Assembly (NCBI GenBank): GCA_927433595.1
Contig: CAKMJY010000024.1
Span: 1 to 60,945, forward strand
From: an uncultured Acholeplasmatales bacterium
Lineage (GTDB): Bacteria; Bacillota_I; Bacilli_A; Acholeplasmatales; UBA5453
Length of the DNA: 60,945 bases
Direction of reading: 5' to 3'
A program made the position numbers and the translations under genes. Each line of letters opens with the position of its first letter. Position 1 is the stretch's first letter. Positions 25,104 to 34,120 of the stretch are shown here, piece by piece. The notes beneath the pieces are model-generated. The model saw nothing but the letters and a program-made list of their open reading frames with translations, was not told the origin of the DNA and ran no database searches.

Positions 25104-26141
25104 TTAAAGTTCTAAAACGTGGTATCCAGCAGCTTTTAGTAAACGGTTCATCATCGCATACCCTAGTTCATCTGATTCTTTATAATAAATGAATATTTCA
25201 TCCATTTGCCAATCGTCCATATCTCTTAAGGCTTTAAAGATGTTCTTACTCATCAAAGCAGAGTCATGGATTGACCCAAGTAACCTTAATCTAAACCCAT
25301 GAAATAGGTCCTCATATTCACTTGGGCAAATGATGGCAACCTTTTTGTTGTGGTGGGTGATTTCAAAATCTCTGATGTAGTTTTTAACATGACTTTCTAA
25401 GCCATTGATTAATGTGACGTTGCCTTTCGGTTTATAGTGAGTATATTTCATACCTGGCGAACGGACTTCACCAGTTGGCAACTGATTAGATAAATCTAGA
25501 ACTTTCTGGTTTAAGACACGTTCTATCATCGATTTGGTAATCGCACCAGGCCTTAATATGGTTGGCGCTGATGTCATATCGATTACAGTGGATTCTAAGC
25601 CGATGGTTGTATCGCCTCCATCGATGATGGCATCGACTCTACCATTAAAATCGTCGAATACATGTTTAAATGCGGTGGATGATGGTTTACCAGATATATT
25701 CGCAGATGGCGCTGCAATTGGTCTATTTGATTGTTTAATGAGCTTTAATGCAGCCTCGTGGTTAGGCATTCTTAACGCAACCGTCTTTAGTCCACCTGTG
25801 GTTGTATAAGGTATTAAGTCATTTTTTTCTAAGATGAATGTGATTGGACCAGGCCAAAACGCATCCATTAAACGCTTAGCTTCTAGTGGTACAGATTTGA
25901 CATATTGAAAAACATCGTTTTTGTCGGCGATGTGTACAATTAAAGGATTATCGGATGGTCTGCCTTTTGCACTATAAATGGCTTTAGAAGCATTTGGATC
26001 TAGTGCATTACCACCTAAACCATAGACGGTTTCGGTTGGAAAAACAACGAGTTTCCCAGATTGGATTAATTTTGCAATTTCACTACTTTTGTCTTTATCA
26101 TCAAGATCAGACATCAAATAGATTTTGGTTTCCTTTACCAT
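25104..26141 (-). CDS. tsaC: L-threonylcarbamoyladenylate synthase (Sua5 type)
   Basis: 345 residues: an N-terminal YrdC domain (VVFPTETVYGLGGNA, KGRPSDNPLIVHI, LKTVALRMPNH, AAPSANISGKPSST) and a C-terminal Sua5 domain (from about 230; GMKYTHYKPKG linker). It makes threonylcarbamoyl-AMP from Thr, bicarbonate and ATP for t6A37 of tRNA. Essential tRNA modification. Monocistronic as far as seen. Confidence 0.94.
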   Translation of the reverse strand: MVKETKIYLMSDLDDKDKSSEIAKLIQSGKLVVFPTETVYGLGGNALDPNASKAIYSAKGRPSDNPLIVHIADKNDVFQYVKSVPLEAKRLMDAFWPGPITFILEKNDLIPYTTTGGLKTVALRMPNHEAALKLIKQSNRPIAAPSANISGKPSSTAFKHVFDDFNGRVDAIIDGGDTTIGLESTVIDMTSAPTILRPGAITKSMIERVLNQKVLDLSNQLPTGEVRSPGMKYTHYKPKGNVTLINGLESHVKNYIRDFEITHHNKKVAIICPSEYEDLFHGFRLRLLGSIHDSALMSKNIFKALRDMDDWQMDEIFIYYKESDELGYAMMNRLLKAAGYHVLEL

Positions 26142-26254
26142 CTTAACAACTCCTTAAAAATCAATCCTTATTATATCACTAATTGACATTTTTTATAATA
26201 GGAAAATGGTGATAACGACGTCATCATCAACTGTGCGTTTGAAAAGGCATATCT

Positions 26255-26311
26255 GATTAAGGGATTTATTGCCTTAATAACTTGACTTAACTGATACTGA
26301 TAAGGTAAAAT
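26255..26311 (+). promoter_or_regulatory. Probable promoter region of the NiCo riboswitch / CDF unit
   Basis: TTGACT (26282-26287), an 18-base spacer and TAAAAT (26306-26311). A perfect dyad ATTAAGG/CCTTAAT (26255-26277) lies just upstream and could be an operator. The stretch 26160-26250 holds nothing else I can name. Confidence 0.5.
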
Positions 26312-26345
26312 GAAACAGTCGAATTAAAACATAAAAATCTTTTTT

Positions 26346-26446
26346 TAGACTGAACAAGCGGTAATCTCTTTAGATTATGCAGCCGGGCCTTTAGGCAACA
26401 GCATACTTAGGTATCTGTGGGACAGCAACCCACAGGTTTTTTTTAT
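26346..26446 (+). promoter_or_regulatory. NiCo (czcD) riboswitch with terminator
   Basis: The leader contains the purine-rich junction blocks AACAAGCGG, GCAGCCGGGC, GGCAACAGC and GGGACAGC, separated by short stems (TAATC/GATTA, GCC/GGC, ATAC/GTAT), which fits the four-way junction of the Ni2+/Co2+ riboswitch. The last stem CTGTGGG/CCCACAG is followed by eight U residues and doubles as terminator. The next gene is a cation diffusion facilitator, the usual target. Assigned by eye; a covariance-model search would settle it. Confidence 0.75.
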
Positions 26447-26460
26447 CTCAGGAGGCATTT

Positions 26461-27330
26461 ATGAAAAAGCGCGTGAATCAAGTCATCCTCATCAGTTTAA
26501 TTTTAAACCTCATATTGACTGCCATTAAATTATCGTTTGGTTATGTGGGTGGATCACACGCATTGGTGAGTGATGGTTATAATTCCTTATCCGATGTGTT
26601 TGTATCGATTGTATTGGTGATATTTTTACATATCGCCCACAAAGAACCAGATGAAAACCATCCATATGGTCATGAAAAATATGAAGCTTTGGTTTATTTT
26701 ATATTAGGGATGATGTTAATTCTAACGGCTGGCTTAATCGGTTTTGACGGCATTAGAAACTTAGTTCGTTATATGAACGATGAGATTGGCTTTGTTAAAC
26801 CGTCACTATATACAGTATTTGTTGCAGGTATTGCCATCGTGATTAAAGTCTTTTTATTTATATTAAATAGACAAGCCGCAAAAAAGTTTCATTCACCATC
26901 ATTGAAGGCAGATGCCCTCAATCATCTGTTTGATATATTTTCAACCTCTGCTGCATTAATCAGTATTGTCTTAGCACAAATTGGTCTATTATATTTTGAG
27001 TTTATCGCTTCGATCATTATCGCTTTAATCATCATTAAATCGTCATTATCCATCTTAAAGGAGGCGATTGCTTTCTTAGTCGATGAAGCCCCAAGTTTAG
27101 AGGTAATCGAAGCCATTAAAGAAACTGCCTTAAAGGTCAATGGTGTTTTAAGAATTGATGACATCAAAGTTAGAAGACATATGAGTCAATACTATGTCGA
27201 TATGGAAATTGCGGTTAAAAAAGAACTCAGTCTAAAAATGGCACATGACATCAGTGAAGATGTTCACGATACCATTGAAGACGTATTTAAGGTCATTCAC
27301 TGTATGGTACATGTTAATCCAATCGATTAA
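26461..27330 (+). CDS. Cation diffusion facilitator transporter (CzcD/FieF-like)
   Basis: 289 residues: six membrane helices with HxxxD-type metal sites (SHALVSDGYNSLSDVFVS in helix II, SLKADALNHLFDIFST in helix V) and a cytoplasmic C-terminal domain with His residues (RRHMSQYYVDMEIAV, VIHCMVHVNP). It exports divalent metal against protons; the riboswitch suggests Co2+/Ni2+, the family also allows Zn2+, Fe2+ or Mn2+. AGGAGG seven bases upstream fixes the ATG. Confidence 0.93.
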   Translation: MKKRVNQVILISLILNLILTAIKLSFGYVGGSHALVSDGYNSLSDVFVSIVLVIFLHIAHKEPDENHPYGHEKYEALVYFILGMMLILTAGLIGFDGIRNLVRYMNDEIGFVKPSLYTVFVAGIAIVIKVFLFILNRQAAKKFHSPSLKADALNHLFDIFSTSAALISIVLAQIGLLYFEFIASIIIALIIIKSSLSILKEAIAFLVDEAPSLEVIEAIKETALKVNGVLRIDDIKVRRHMSQYYVDMEIAVKKELSLKMAHDISEDVHDTIEDVFKVIHCMVHVNPID

Positions 27331-27348
27331 GGCGGAAACGCCTTTTTT
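27329..27348 (+). terminator. Terminator after the CDF gene
   Basis: AAGGCG-GAAA-CGCCTT hairpin plus seven T residues, overlapping the TAA stop. Confidence 0.85.
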
Positions 27349-27395
27349 TGATGAAAAAAAAGACTAGTATCGCTACTAATCTTTAAAAAATCATC

Positions 27396-27491
27396 TTACA
27401 ACTTGTGGATTTTGATGCCTTTTTTCTTTGCATTACGGATTTTGTTTTTCTTAAGGTGTTTACCTCTAGAATCTTTACCATGTACTTGCAT
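27396..27491 (-). CDS. 31-residue basic protein
   Basis: ATG at 27491 with AAGGAG eight bases upstream, then 31 codons and TAA. The peptide is more than one third Lys/Arg plus several His (starts MQVHGKDSRGKHLKK, ends KKGIKIHKL), so it would bind RNA, membranes or metal. I do not recognise a family. The strong ribosome site and the clean stop argue for a real gene; its His content and position next to the metal exporter are suggestive only. Confidence 0.6.
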   Translation of the reverse strand: MQVHGKDSRGKHLKKNKIRNAKKKGIKIHKL

Positions 27492-27615
27492 GATGATACT
27501 CCTTATAAGTGGGTTTATCAAATAAACCACATATATCATACGCCTTTTTAAAGCCGTTTTCTACTGGTAGCAATATGATTTTATAAAGATTATATTTAAG
27601 CTGTATTTTTGAGCA

Positions 27616-28464
27616 TTAAAGGCTTGCTTTTAAACCTGTTAGTGCTTCAAAATGTGCCAATTCGTATGGTGGGAAGAGTATCGTAAATGCCCCCAGTGCA
27701 TCTTGAATCTCTAATTGGTAATAAGGTTTCATCAAGAGTGTATCAAACTGGTTGATGCGGATTTTATATGCCTTATATGGTGGCTTATCTATCCAAATGT
27801 CTTTGTTCCATCCACTGACCAATGCAACTTTTTTAATGGGTGTGATGGATTTAAAACTTGTTTTCTCAATTTTACCAACCATATATGCATCCGCAAAATA
27901 AAGGTAGTTGTCATCCGTAAAAAATGATAATTCCATGAGTAGAAATTGAAAGAAAGGTGCTGTGTTGATTTTTTCTTTACCCTTGGCAGTCAATTTATAT
28001 GAATATTGAAAGACGTCTAATCTTTTATGGTCATCTGGGATATTCAATTCTGTTTTTGATAATTGAACATGTTCATCTAATGTTTCTGATAACGCTTGAT
28101 AGGGTTCACTTTGTTCAACCTTTTTTTTATGGATACGCTCAACTATCCAAATGGTTAGCCCTAATATAAGGGCAATCGGTCCAATATAAAATAAATATGG
28201 TGCATTATTGTAGGCCGTTTCAATCGATACGTCTGAACGTATGATGCTTGAAACGATGATGATACCAAGAAGCAAACTGATATACTTGATCACCGACCAA
28301 TAAGTTTTTAAGCCAGCTTTTCTTTCGAGTTCAAATGCTTCTTCAAGTTTGTCATCTAACGCATCATTGAGCTCATTATCTACTTTTCTATCTAAGAAAA
28401 TATGGCCTTCTATATCTGTTATATTAAATCCTTTTTGTTTTCTAATGCTAAATATGTTTTTCAT
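27616..28464 (-). CDS. Two-helix membrane protein, unknown function
   Basis: 282 residues: a cytoplasmic N-terminus of about 60, two membrane helices (about 62-82 and 93-112) and a soluble C-terminal domain rich in Tyr/Phe beta strands (FSITKSFKSI-type pattern). The order resembles proteins where a helical hairpin carries a PH-like sensory domain. No family recognised. A good ribosome site (CAGGAG) precedes the ATG. It is the last of three small genes in the same direction. Confidence 0.65.
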   Translation of the reverse strand: MKNIFSIRKQKGFNITDIEGHIFLDRKVDNELNDALDDKLEEAFELERKAGLKTYWSVIKYISLLLGIIIVSSIIRSDVSIETAYNNAPYLFYIGPIALILGLTIWIVERIHKKKVEQSEPYQALSETLDEHVQLSKTELNIPDDHKRLDVFQYSYKLTAKGKEKINTAPFFQFLLMELSFFTDDNYLYFADAYMVGKIEKTSFKSITPIKKVALVSGWNKDIWIDKPPYKAYKIRINQFDTLLMKPYYQLEIQDALGAFTILFPPYELAHFEALTGLKASL

Positions 28465-28493
28465 GTTTATCTCCTGTCCTACATTTTGAAGAC

Positions 28494-28793
28494 CTAAGCT
28501 TGTTCAAGATAAAAAATTGAGCCATGCTTAAAAGAGTATTTATTTTTGATGAGAATAGTTTGATTCAAATTTGCCTCATTGATAAATACCGGTTCAGATG
28601 TTTTGTAAGTACCTTTAGGGTCAGTTGACACTTGCCAAGCTAGTCTAATTTGATGGTTACCTTCTAGTGTTATAATCAATGTTTTACCATTTTTTATGAC
28701 GCCAATGGGTTGTTCTAAATCGTCTAACAGTATAAAAACTGGGACAAAAAGTCCATTAAATTTCTTGTCTCTTATAAATTTTAGTTCACTCAC
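28494..28793 (-). CDS. Small soluble protein, unknown function
   Basis: 99 residues, alternating hydrophobic pattern typical of a beta sandwich (LFVPVFILLDDL, TLIITLEGNHQIRLAW). No helix, signal or Cys. Lies between two membrane-protein genes with 29- and 52-base gaps and is probably co-transcribed with them. Confidence 0.6.
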   Translation of the reverse strand: MSELKFIRDKKFNGLFVPVFILLDDLEQPIGVIKNGKTLIITLEGNHQIRLAWQVSTDPKGTYKTSEPVFINEANLNQTILIKNKYSFKHGSIFYLEQA

Positions 28794-28845
28794 TTTATTC
28801 CCTCACTTTATTGTACAAAATCAACCATATAATGGCAAAATCGTA

Positions 28846-29769
28846 CTATCTTTTACCCAAATTTCTTAATAAAAATGTATTATCAACCAATCCTTCATTG
28901 ATATAGGTAATTCTCTTTTGCTTGTGCATTATTCGATATCCGTGATTGGTTGGTTCACATTGAATTTCATCTCTCTTGAAAATCCTCTTTTTGCCAATGA
29001 TATTTTTAAAGTGCATTTCTTGTTCACTAAATGTTACTCGGAACAAGCTATAGAGCAAAATAAAAAATATACCAAGAATCAGAGTAATTGAACCAAATAT
29101 CGCTGCAACAATACCAAAAATAACGTCGTTTTGGTTCTCAATAATGCCTTCTACTGAAATGAATAAAGCGTAAGCAAAAGGGGCAATTAGCAACATTCCA
29201 AGGATTGAAAAAGTAAGCCCAAAAATGAGAGTCATATAGTTATATTTTATCTGAATTTTCGGGTGAGGCAGTTTAATGGCTTCATCAGAATCGATGACTT
29301 TAAGATGACGTGTCAATGGCAAACTCGAAGTTAGATAAGGAATTCTGATAATAATATTGTTACTATGATAGATAATGGTATGTGCAGACTGTGTATAATA
29401 TAGACATTGGTCATACTTGTAGATTTTCTTATTCCCTATGAATCGCGTGAAAATAAAGTGGTCTGCTTCAATTTGAATACCCCATTTCCTGTAATAATAC
29501 ATGAGTAAAAAACCAATCATGCTATATGAAAATATACCAGATGTAGCGATGTTTTTTTCTGATAACGGCATGGATGATGGGTAAATCAAAATAAATATTA
29601 TTGTAATCAAAGCTAAAATAACAATTATTAAACCACTTTCATAATAAAGTTTAGGTTGTTTGATAGTTGGTTTTATCTCTTTAAGATTTTTATAACTTCT
29701 ATCTCTTAGTATAATTCTTAGAAGGGTTGTTGTCATAATGATTGGTATTATATAAATCAGATAGTCCAT
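28846..29769 (-). CDS. Four-helix membrane protein with PH-like segments, unknown function
   Basis: 307 residues. Helix pairs near 3-60 and 75-95 and near 185-250 separate two short soluble segments (IEADHFIFTRFIGNKKIYKYDQ and VTFSEQEMHFKNIIGKKRIFKRDEI style) that read like bacterial PH domains. Such proteins are membrane-stress or envelope associated in other bacteria, but no specific function can be given. RBS AAGGAG precedes the ATG. Confidence 0.65.
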   Translation of the reverse strand: MDYLIYIIPIIMTTTLLRIILRDRSYKNLKEIKPTIKQPKLYYESGLIIVILALITIIFILIYPSSMPLSEKNIATSGIFSYSMIGFLLMYYYRKWGIQIEADHFIFTRFIGNKKIYKYDQCLYYTQSAHTIIYHSNNIIIRIPYLTSSLPLTRHLKVIDSDEAIKLPHPKIQIKYNYMTLIFGLTFSILGMLLIAPFAYALFISVEGIIENQNDVIFGIVAAIFGSITLILGIFFILLYSLFRVTFSEQEMHFKNIIGKKRIFKRDEIQCEPTNHGYRIMHKQKRITYINEGLVDNTFLLRNLGKR

Positions 29770-29841
29770 ACGAAGCTCCTTAAGTCCTAAAAATCTTGCA
29801 AATAGTGTGATTCATGTTCTTGTTGAAAATACTGAGTGTTA

Positions 29842-31158
29842 CTATTTCAAAGTTAATAAACACACATTTTCAACATGATAGGTTTGTGAAAACATATCAA
29901 CTGGTTGAATTTTATCCACATTATATAGTTTTGATAGTTGACGTAAATCTCTAGCCAGTGTTTCTGGGTTACAAGAAACATAAATGACTTTCTTTGGTTT
30001 TATTGCCATAATGCTTTCAATGAAAGGCAATTCTAATCCTGCTCTTGGCGGGTCAACGACAATCGCATCTAGGTTAATTTGGTTATCTTGTAAGAACTGG
30101 ATATAATCTTTCGCATCGGTTGCTTCAATACGGAAATTGGACACTTGATTCAAACTTGCATTTTTTCTAGCATTTAAAACAGAGTCTTTATTGATTTCGA
30201 CAGCAACCACTTGTTTCACATAACTAGATAAGATGATGCCAATCGTCCCAATCCCTGCATAAGCATCTAAGATTGTGTCATTTTTGGTTGGTTCTAAGAA
30301 TTCAATGACTTTGTTATAAAGGACTTCTGTTTGTTTGCTGTTGATTTGATAAAATGTCTTACTACCAATCACAAATCGCTTATTCAGTAAAATATCTTCG
30401 ATGTACCCTTTACCAAATAGTGTCTTCTCTTGGTCGCCTAAGACCACTGAAGTTTGACGTGGGTTAAAGTTATGGACCATTGATGTAATCTCTGGATGGG
30501 CCTTTAATAAATCTTTCAAGAGGTTGTTTCTACCAGGGAAGAAACTAGATGGTGTGACGATGATAACCAAGATTTCTTTGGTTGCTTCACTGCGTTTGAT
30601 CATCACGTGACGAATGATACCTTCATCCTTATCTTCATCATAAGGTAGTAACTTATGTTTTTTCATCAATACTTTAATGGTGTTGATGATTTGATTGCTG
30701 ATTTTATCTTGAATATCACAATCATGGGCATTGACAATTTTATGGGTGTTTTCTTCATAAAAACCGGCAACAATCTTTTGTTTGTGAATGCCATACACCA
30801 TCTGAATTTTATTGCGGTAATTCAATGGATTAGCTGAGCCAATGACTGGTAAAACTGGGTAGTTTAGTTTTTCTTGTGCTAAAAAATGAACGACTTGTTC
30901 ATGTTTTAGTTTGAGTTGATTTTGGTAGCTTAAGTGCTGTAGTTGACAGCCACCACATTGGTCATAAATTGGACAGACTGGTTTAACTCTATCTGGACTA
31001 TTTGCAATTCTTTTAACGATTTGTAGACCTCTTTTTGTGAGTTCCAAAATGGCTTTTTCGCCCATCAGTAGGTTTGGGACCAAATAGGTTTTGTTGTCAA
31101 AATCAATGACTGCATAACCGAGTGGATTTACTTTTTTTACTTCTAATTCTTTTGTCAT
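29842..31158 (-). CDS. rlmD: 23S rRNA (uracil-5-)-methyltransferase RlmD/RlmCD family
   Basis: 438 residues: an N-terminal TRAM domain, an iron-sulfur motif (CPIYDQCGGCQ plus an earlier or later Cys), a Rossmann SAM domain (LDAYAGIGTIGI, VDPPRAGLE) and the catalytic YVSCNPETLARDL. It methylates uracil C5 in 23S rRNA; Gram-positive relatives can modify two sites with one enzyme, so RlmCD is possible. One base separates it from the upstream DUF1801 gene. Confidence 0.93.
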   Translation of the reverse strand: MTKELEVKKVNPLGYAVIDFDNKTYLVPNLLMGEKAILELTKRGLQIVKRIANSPDRVKPVCPIYDQCGGCQLQHLSYQNQLKLKHEQVVHFLAQEKLNYPVLPVIGSANPLNYRNKIQMVYGIHKQKIVAGFYEENTHKIVNAHDCDIQDKISNQIINTIKVLMKKHKLLPYDEDKDEGIIRHVMIKRSEATKEILVIIVTPSSFFPGRNNLLKDLLKAHPEITSMVHNFNPRQTSVVLGDQEKTLFGKGYIEDILLNKRFVIGSKTFYQINSKQTEVLYNKVIEFLEPTKNDTILDAYAGIGTIGIILSSYVKQVVAVEINKDSVLNARKNASLNQVSNFRIEATDAKDYIQFLQDNQINLDAIVVDPPRAGLELPFIESIMAIKPKKVIYVSCNPETLARDLRQLSKLYNVDKIQPVDMFSQTYHVENVCLLTLK

Positions 31159-31159
31159 G

Positions 31160-31912
31160 TTATAGTGCCTTTATCTTCTCGATTTCAACTTGTATTTTCT
31201 CGATTTGATGGGGTTTGAAACGAGAGAAATCTACCCCTCTAATATAGGTTTTGATGGTTTGTTTTAGATAAGGTTTATAATATATCCAAATCTGTAAACC
31301 ATAAAATGTTTCTAAAACAACACTGATTAGCGGATGGTCTAATACCTTAAGATAATCAATCAGGTGTTTATCATAATCATGTTTTTTATCATATTCTAAT
31401 GCTTTTAATACCATACCGATGCCCTTTAGCACATAATCTTTTTTCTCATGATACAAGAAAAACTTAAAGTCCAGTTCATGGATGAGATTTTCTTCGATGA
31501 TTTCTAGTATTTTCTCATAAGCTAAGTCTCTGTATCGGTGATTTGGATCGTCTAATGCTTTGATTAAATCGGTAGCATTAAAGGCCATATGGTGCATGAT
31601 GACATCATCACATATGTCTTTGATGATATCGATGTTTTTCTTATAACGGTAATCTACTTTAACCGTGCACACACCAAAAAGAGCCGTATCAAATCTTGGC
31701 TTCGAACGGTTGATGGCATGTTGATCCGTTGTATAAAGACCCAAATACGTTTTTGTGATATCAAATGCCAACATCACATCATTGGTGATTTTAAAGGCTG
31801 GAATTGAGAACATAATCACTGGCTTTAAATTGGTTCTTTTTTCAACATGTAACAATAAATCATCGATGATTGCTTTTTGTTTTTTATCTAGTACCTTAAA
31901 GAATTCTTCCAT
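31160..31912 (-). CDS. DUF1801 domain protein with helical extension
   Basis: 250 residues. The N-terminal 110 look like DUF1801/YdhG (MFSIPAFKITNDVMLAFDITKTYLGLYTTD, a ligand-binding-like beta fold). The rest is helical with a HEAT-like rhythm (DPNHRYRDLAYEKILEIIEE, DHPLISVVLETFYGLQIW), which is unusual for the family. Function unknown. Nine bases after the dehydrogenase gene and one base before rlmD, so part of a four-gene operon. Confidence 0.65.
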   Translation of the reverse strand: MEEFFKVLDKKQKAIIDDLLLHVEKRTNLKPVIMFSIPAFKITNDVMLAFDITKTYLGLYTTDQHAINRSKPRFDTALFGVCTVKVDYRYKKNIDIIKDICDDVIMHHMAFNATDLIKALDDPNHRYRDLAYEKILEIIEENLIHELDFKFFLYHEKKDYVLKGIGMVLKALEYDKKHDYDKHLIDYLKVLDHPLISVVLETFYGLQIWIYYKPYLKQTIKTYIRGVDFSRFKPHQIEKIQVEIEKIKAL

Positions 31913-31921
31913 GAACTACCT

Positions 31922-32839
31922 CTATAACATTACGACATTGTTTAAACGTTCACCCTTGATATAGCGATGGATATTGTCGCTTACTAGCGCGGTTAATCTG
32001 TCTAGCATATATGGTGATGATGGGGCATTATGCGGTGTGATGAATACATTTTGCATCCCCCATAACTTTGAATCTTGTGGCAGTGGTTCAGGTGTGGTGA
32101 CATCCAATCCTGCTCCTCTGATCAGTCCCTTTTCTAATAAGTCGATTAAAGCATCTTGATCAATCACGTCGCCTCTACCGACGTTGATGAGTAGTGCATC
32201 TTTCTTCATCATACTGAGTCGCTCATGATTGAGTAAATGATAGGTGTCTTTCGTAATTGGTAAAGTCACAACCACATAATCACTTTTCTTTAGTAGTGTT
32301 TCTAAGCCTGCTAAATCGTGATAGGTTTCATCAAATATTGGGTTTTTATCCAAACTCTTTCTGTAACAAATAACTTTGGTGTCGAATGCTTTTAATCTTA
32401 ATGCCGCTGCACTAGCCAGTGACCCAGACCCCAAGAATCCAACGGTCGACCCATAGATTTCTTTTTCAAATGGATAGCCTTGCCATGTTGCAGTTTGCAT
32501 CTGATTCATATACGTCTTCACATTACGGTTCAAAACCAAGATTTTAGTGATGATATCTTCTGCGATTGTAATCGAATAGACATCTTTTGCATTGGTTAGT
32601 GTGATGTTCTTTTCTTTTAAGTAATCCGAATCAACTTGATTATAGCCTACGGTTAAAAGCTGTGCCCACTTAAGATTCGGTAATATCGCCAATGTGTCTT
32701 TTTTTAGGACACCTGGTGTGACGATGGCTGCCTCCACTTTACTGGATAGAACATCTGTAAATGTCACTGTAGGAAACTGTTTAACTAATTGTTGGTAATA
32801 GGATTCCCCAATTGTATTTTTCTTAATGTATATATGCAT
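31922..32839 (-). CDS. D-2-hydroxyacid dehydrogenase
   Basis: 305 residues. NAD-binding GFLGSGSLASAAALRL, catalytic Arg in NVGRGDVID, Glu in TTPEPLP and His in ITPHNAPSSP. Belongs to the glyoxylate/hydroxypyruvate-reductase-like branch; exact substrate unknown. Only six bases after the zinc-ribbon gene. Confidence 0.9.
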   Translation of the reverse strand: MHIYIKKNTIGESYYQQLVKQFPTVTFTDVLSSKVEAAIVTPGVLKKDTLAILPNLKWAQLLTVGYNQVDSDYLKEKNITLTNAKDVYSITIAEDIITKILVLNRNVKTYMNQMQTATWQGYPFEKEIYGSTVGFLGSGSLASAAALRLKAFDTKVICYRKSLDKNPIFDETYHDLAGLETLLKKSDYVVVTLPITKDTYHLLNHERLSMMKKDALLINVGRGDVIDQDALIDLLEKGLIRGAGLDVTTPEPLPQDSKLWGMQNVFITPHNAPSSPYMLDRLTALVSDNIHRYIKGERLNNVVML

Positions 32840-32845
32840 AAAAAC

Positions 32846-33127
32846 CTACTTTTTCATCTTTACAAGATAATAGATTAGGGCAGCTGGCCAAAACACGATC
32901 AGCAAAATGATTAGAATGATCATGTCATCGCTGATTTTGTTATCGGTTCTATTATTTTGGTAGTTGTTGTTTTGGTAGTTATTATATTGCTGATTGTTAT
33001 TTTGTTCAGAACTGGTTTCATTAAAAAAAGCTGACTTTGTCCCACAAAAAGGACAATAATGATCGTCATTATAATACGTTTTACCGCAATTGTTACATTT
33101 AACTTGCTTAATCTCTTCCATAGACAC
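32846..33127 (-). CDS. Zinc-ribbon membrane protein
   Basis: 93 residues: an N-terminal zinc ribbon (VKCNNCGKTYYNDDHYCPFCG, two CxxC knuckles), an Asn/Gln/Tyr-rich low-complexity linker and one C-terminal membrane helix (about 70-87). Function unknown; similar small tail-anchored zinc ribbons are common in Bacillota. First gene of the operon that runs to rlmD. Confidence 0.8.
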   Translation of the reverse strand: MSMEEIKQVKCNNCGKTYYNDDHYCPFCGTKSAFFNETSSEQNNNQQYNNYQNNNYQNNRTDNKISDDMIILIILLIVFWPAALIYYLVKMKK

Positions 33128-33224
33128 CTCGACTAAAAAATATTTATTTATATTAAGAGTATAGCATAAAGTTAAAGTGTTTTATATAGGTAATCCAGGA
33201 CTTTTTATGTCTCCTTATACATGG

Positions 33225-33230
33225 TATAAT
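33225..33230 (+). promoter_or_regulatory. -10 box for the 3-hydroxyacid dehydrogenase gene
   Basis: Extended form TGGTATAAT, 18 bases before the ATG of the gene at 33249. Confidence 0.5.
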
Positions 33231-33248
33231 CATCTTAAAGGATGTGTT

Positions 33249-34085
33249 ATGATGAAAATCGGATTTATTGGTGGTGGCATCATGGGTTTACCTATGGCGC
33301 TAAACTTAAAAAAAGGTGGTTATGATGTCACTTTATATAATAGAACGTATGAAAAAATAAAACCTTATGAAGACCAAATTCAAGTGGTAAAAACATTGGA
33401 TGAGCTCGTCAAAGATAAAGATATTATATTCACCATTGTTGGTTATCCAAGTGAAGTTGAGGCATTATACTTTGAATTATTTAAAAAGGTTAAGCCTGGT
33501 GCTATCTTAGTTGATATGACCACGTCTTCACCAAAATTGGCGAAGCGTCTATACCTTGAAGGTAAAAAACATCAACTAAAACTCTTAGATTCACCTGTTA
33601 CTGGCGGCGACAAAGGCGCAATTAATGGGACCTTATCAATCATGGTCGGTGGCGATGAAACTGCATTTAATCTAGTGTTACCACTACTTAAAACCATGGG
33701 TAAAACCATTACTTACATGGGCGAATCTTCAAATGGGCAAACCATGAAGTTAGCCAATCAAATTGTGATTGCATCTAATATCGTTGGGATAGCAGAGGCC
33801 ATCACATTCGCAAAAGATCACCATTTAGATTTGAATAAAGCACTGGATGTCATCAATGGTGGTTCTGCTCAATCATGGCAGGCACAAAATAACGGCCCTA
33901 AAATGGTCCTTGGAGATTATAAACCAGGTTTTTATATCAAGCACTTTATCAAAGATTTAAGGTTGGCAATAGATGAAATGGGGACGACATTGCCTAATTT
34001 GGTTCAAGTAGAAGCCCTATATACCAAACTCAATCAAATGGATTTAGGCACACAAGCCATCATTGAAGCCTACATTCAACACTAA
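33249..34085 (+). CDS. NAD(P)-dependent beta-hydroxyacid dehydrogenase (HIBADH family)
   Basis: 278 residues: GFIGGGIMGLPMALNL dinucleotide fold, LLDSPVTGGDKGA signature and catalytic Lys in GQTMKLANQ. Family members oxidise 3-hydroxyisobutyrate, tartronate semialdehyde or 4-hydroxybutyrate; the substrate here is open. AAAGGA six bases upstream supports 33249; the frame extends upstream to 33177 through promoter sequence and is rejected. Confidence 0.92.
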   Translation: MMKIGFIGGGIMGLPMALNLKKGGYDVTLYNRTYEKIKPYEDQIQVVKTLDELVKDKDIIFTIVGYPSEVEALYFELFKKVKPGAILVDMTTSSPKLAKRLYLEGKKHQLKLLDSPVTGGDKGAINGTLSIMVGGDETAFNLVLPLLKTMGKTITYMGESSNGQTMKLANQIVIASNIVGIAEAITFAKDHHLDLNKALDVINGGSAQSWQAQNNGPKMVLGDYKPGFYIKHFIKDLRLAIDEMGTTLPNLVQVEALYTKLNQMDLGTQAIIEAYIQH

Positions 34086-34091
34086 AAAAAT

Positions 34092-34120
34092 AGGGGTATA
34101 ACGTCATGCGTTATGCCCCT
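34092..34120. terminator. Bidirectional terminator with an embedded stop codon
   Basis: AGGGGTATAACG-TCATG-CGTTATGCCCCT. It serves the plus-strand dehydrogenase gene and the convergent cyclase gene, whose TAA stop (34113-34111) lies in the stem. Confidence 0.8.
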
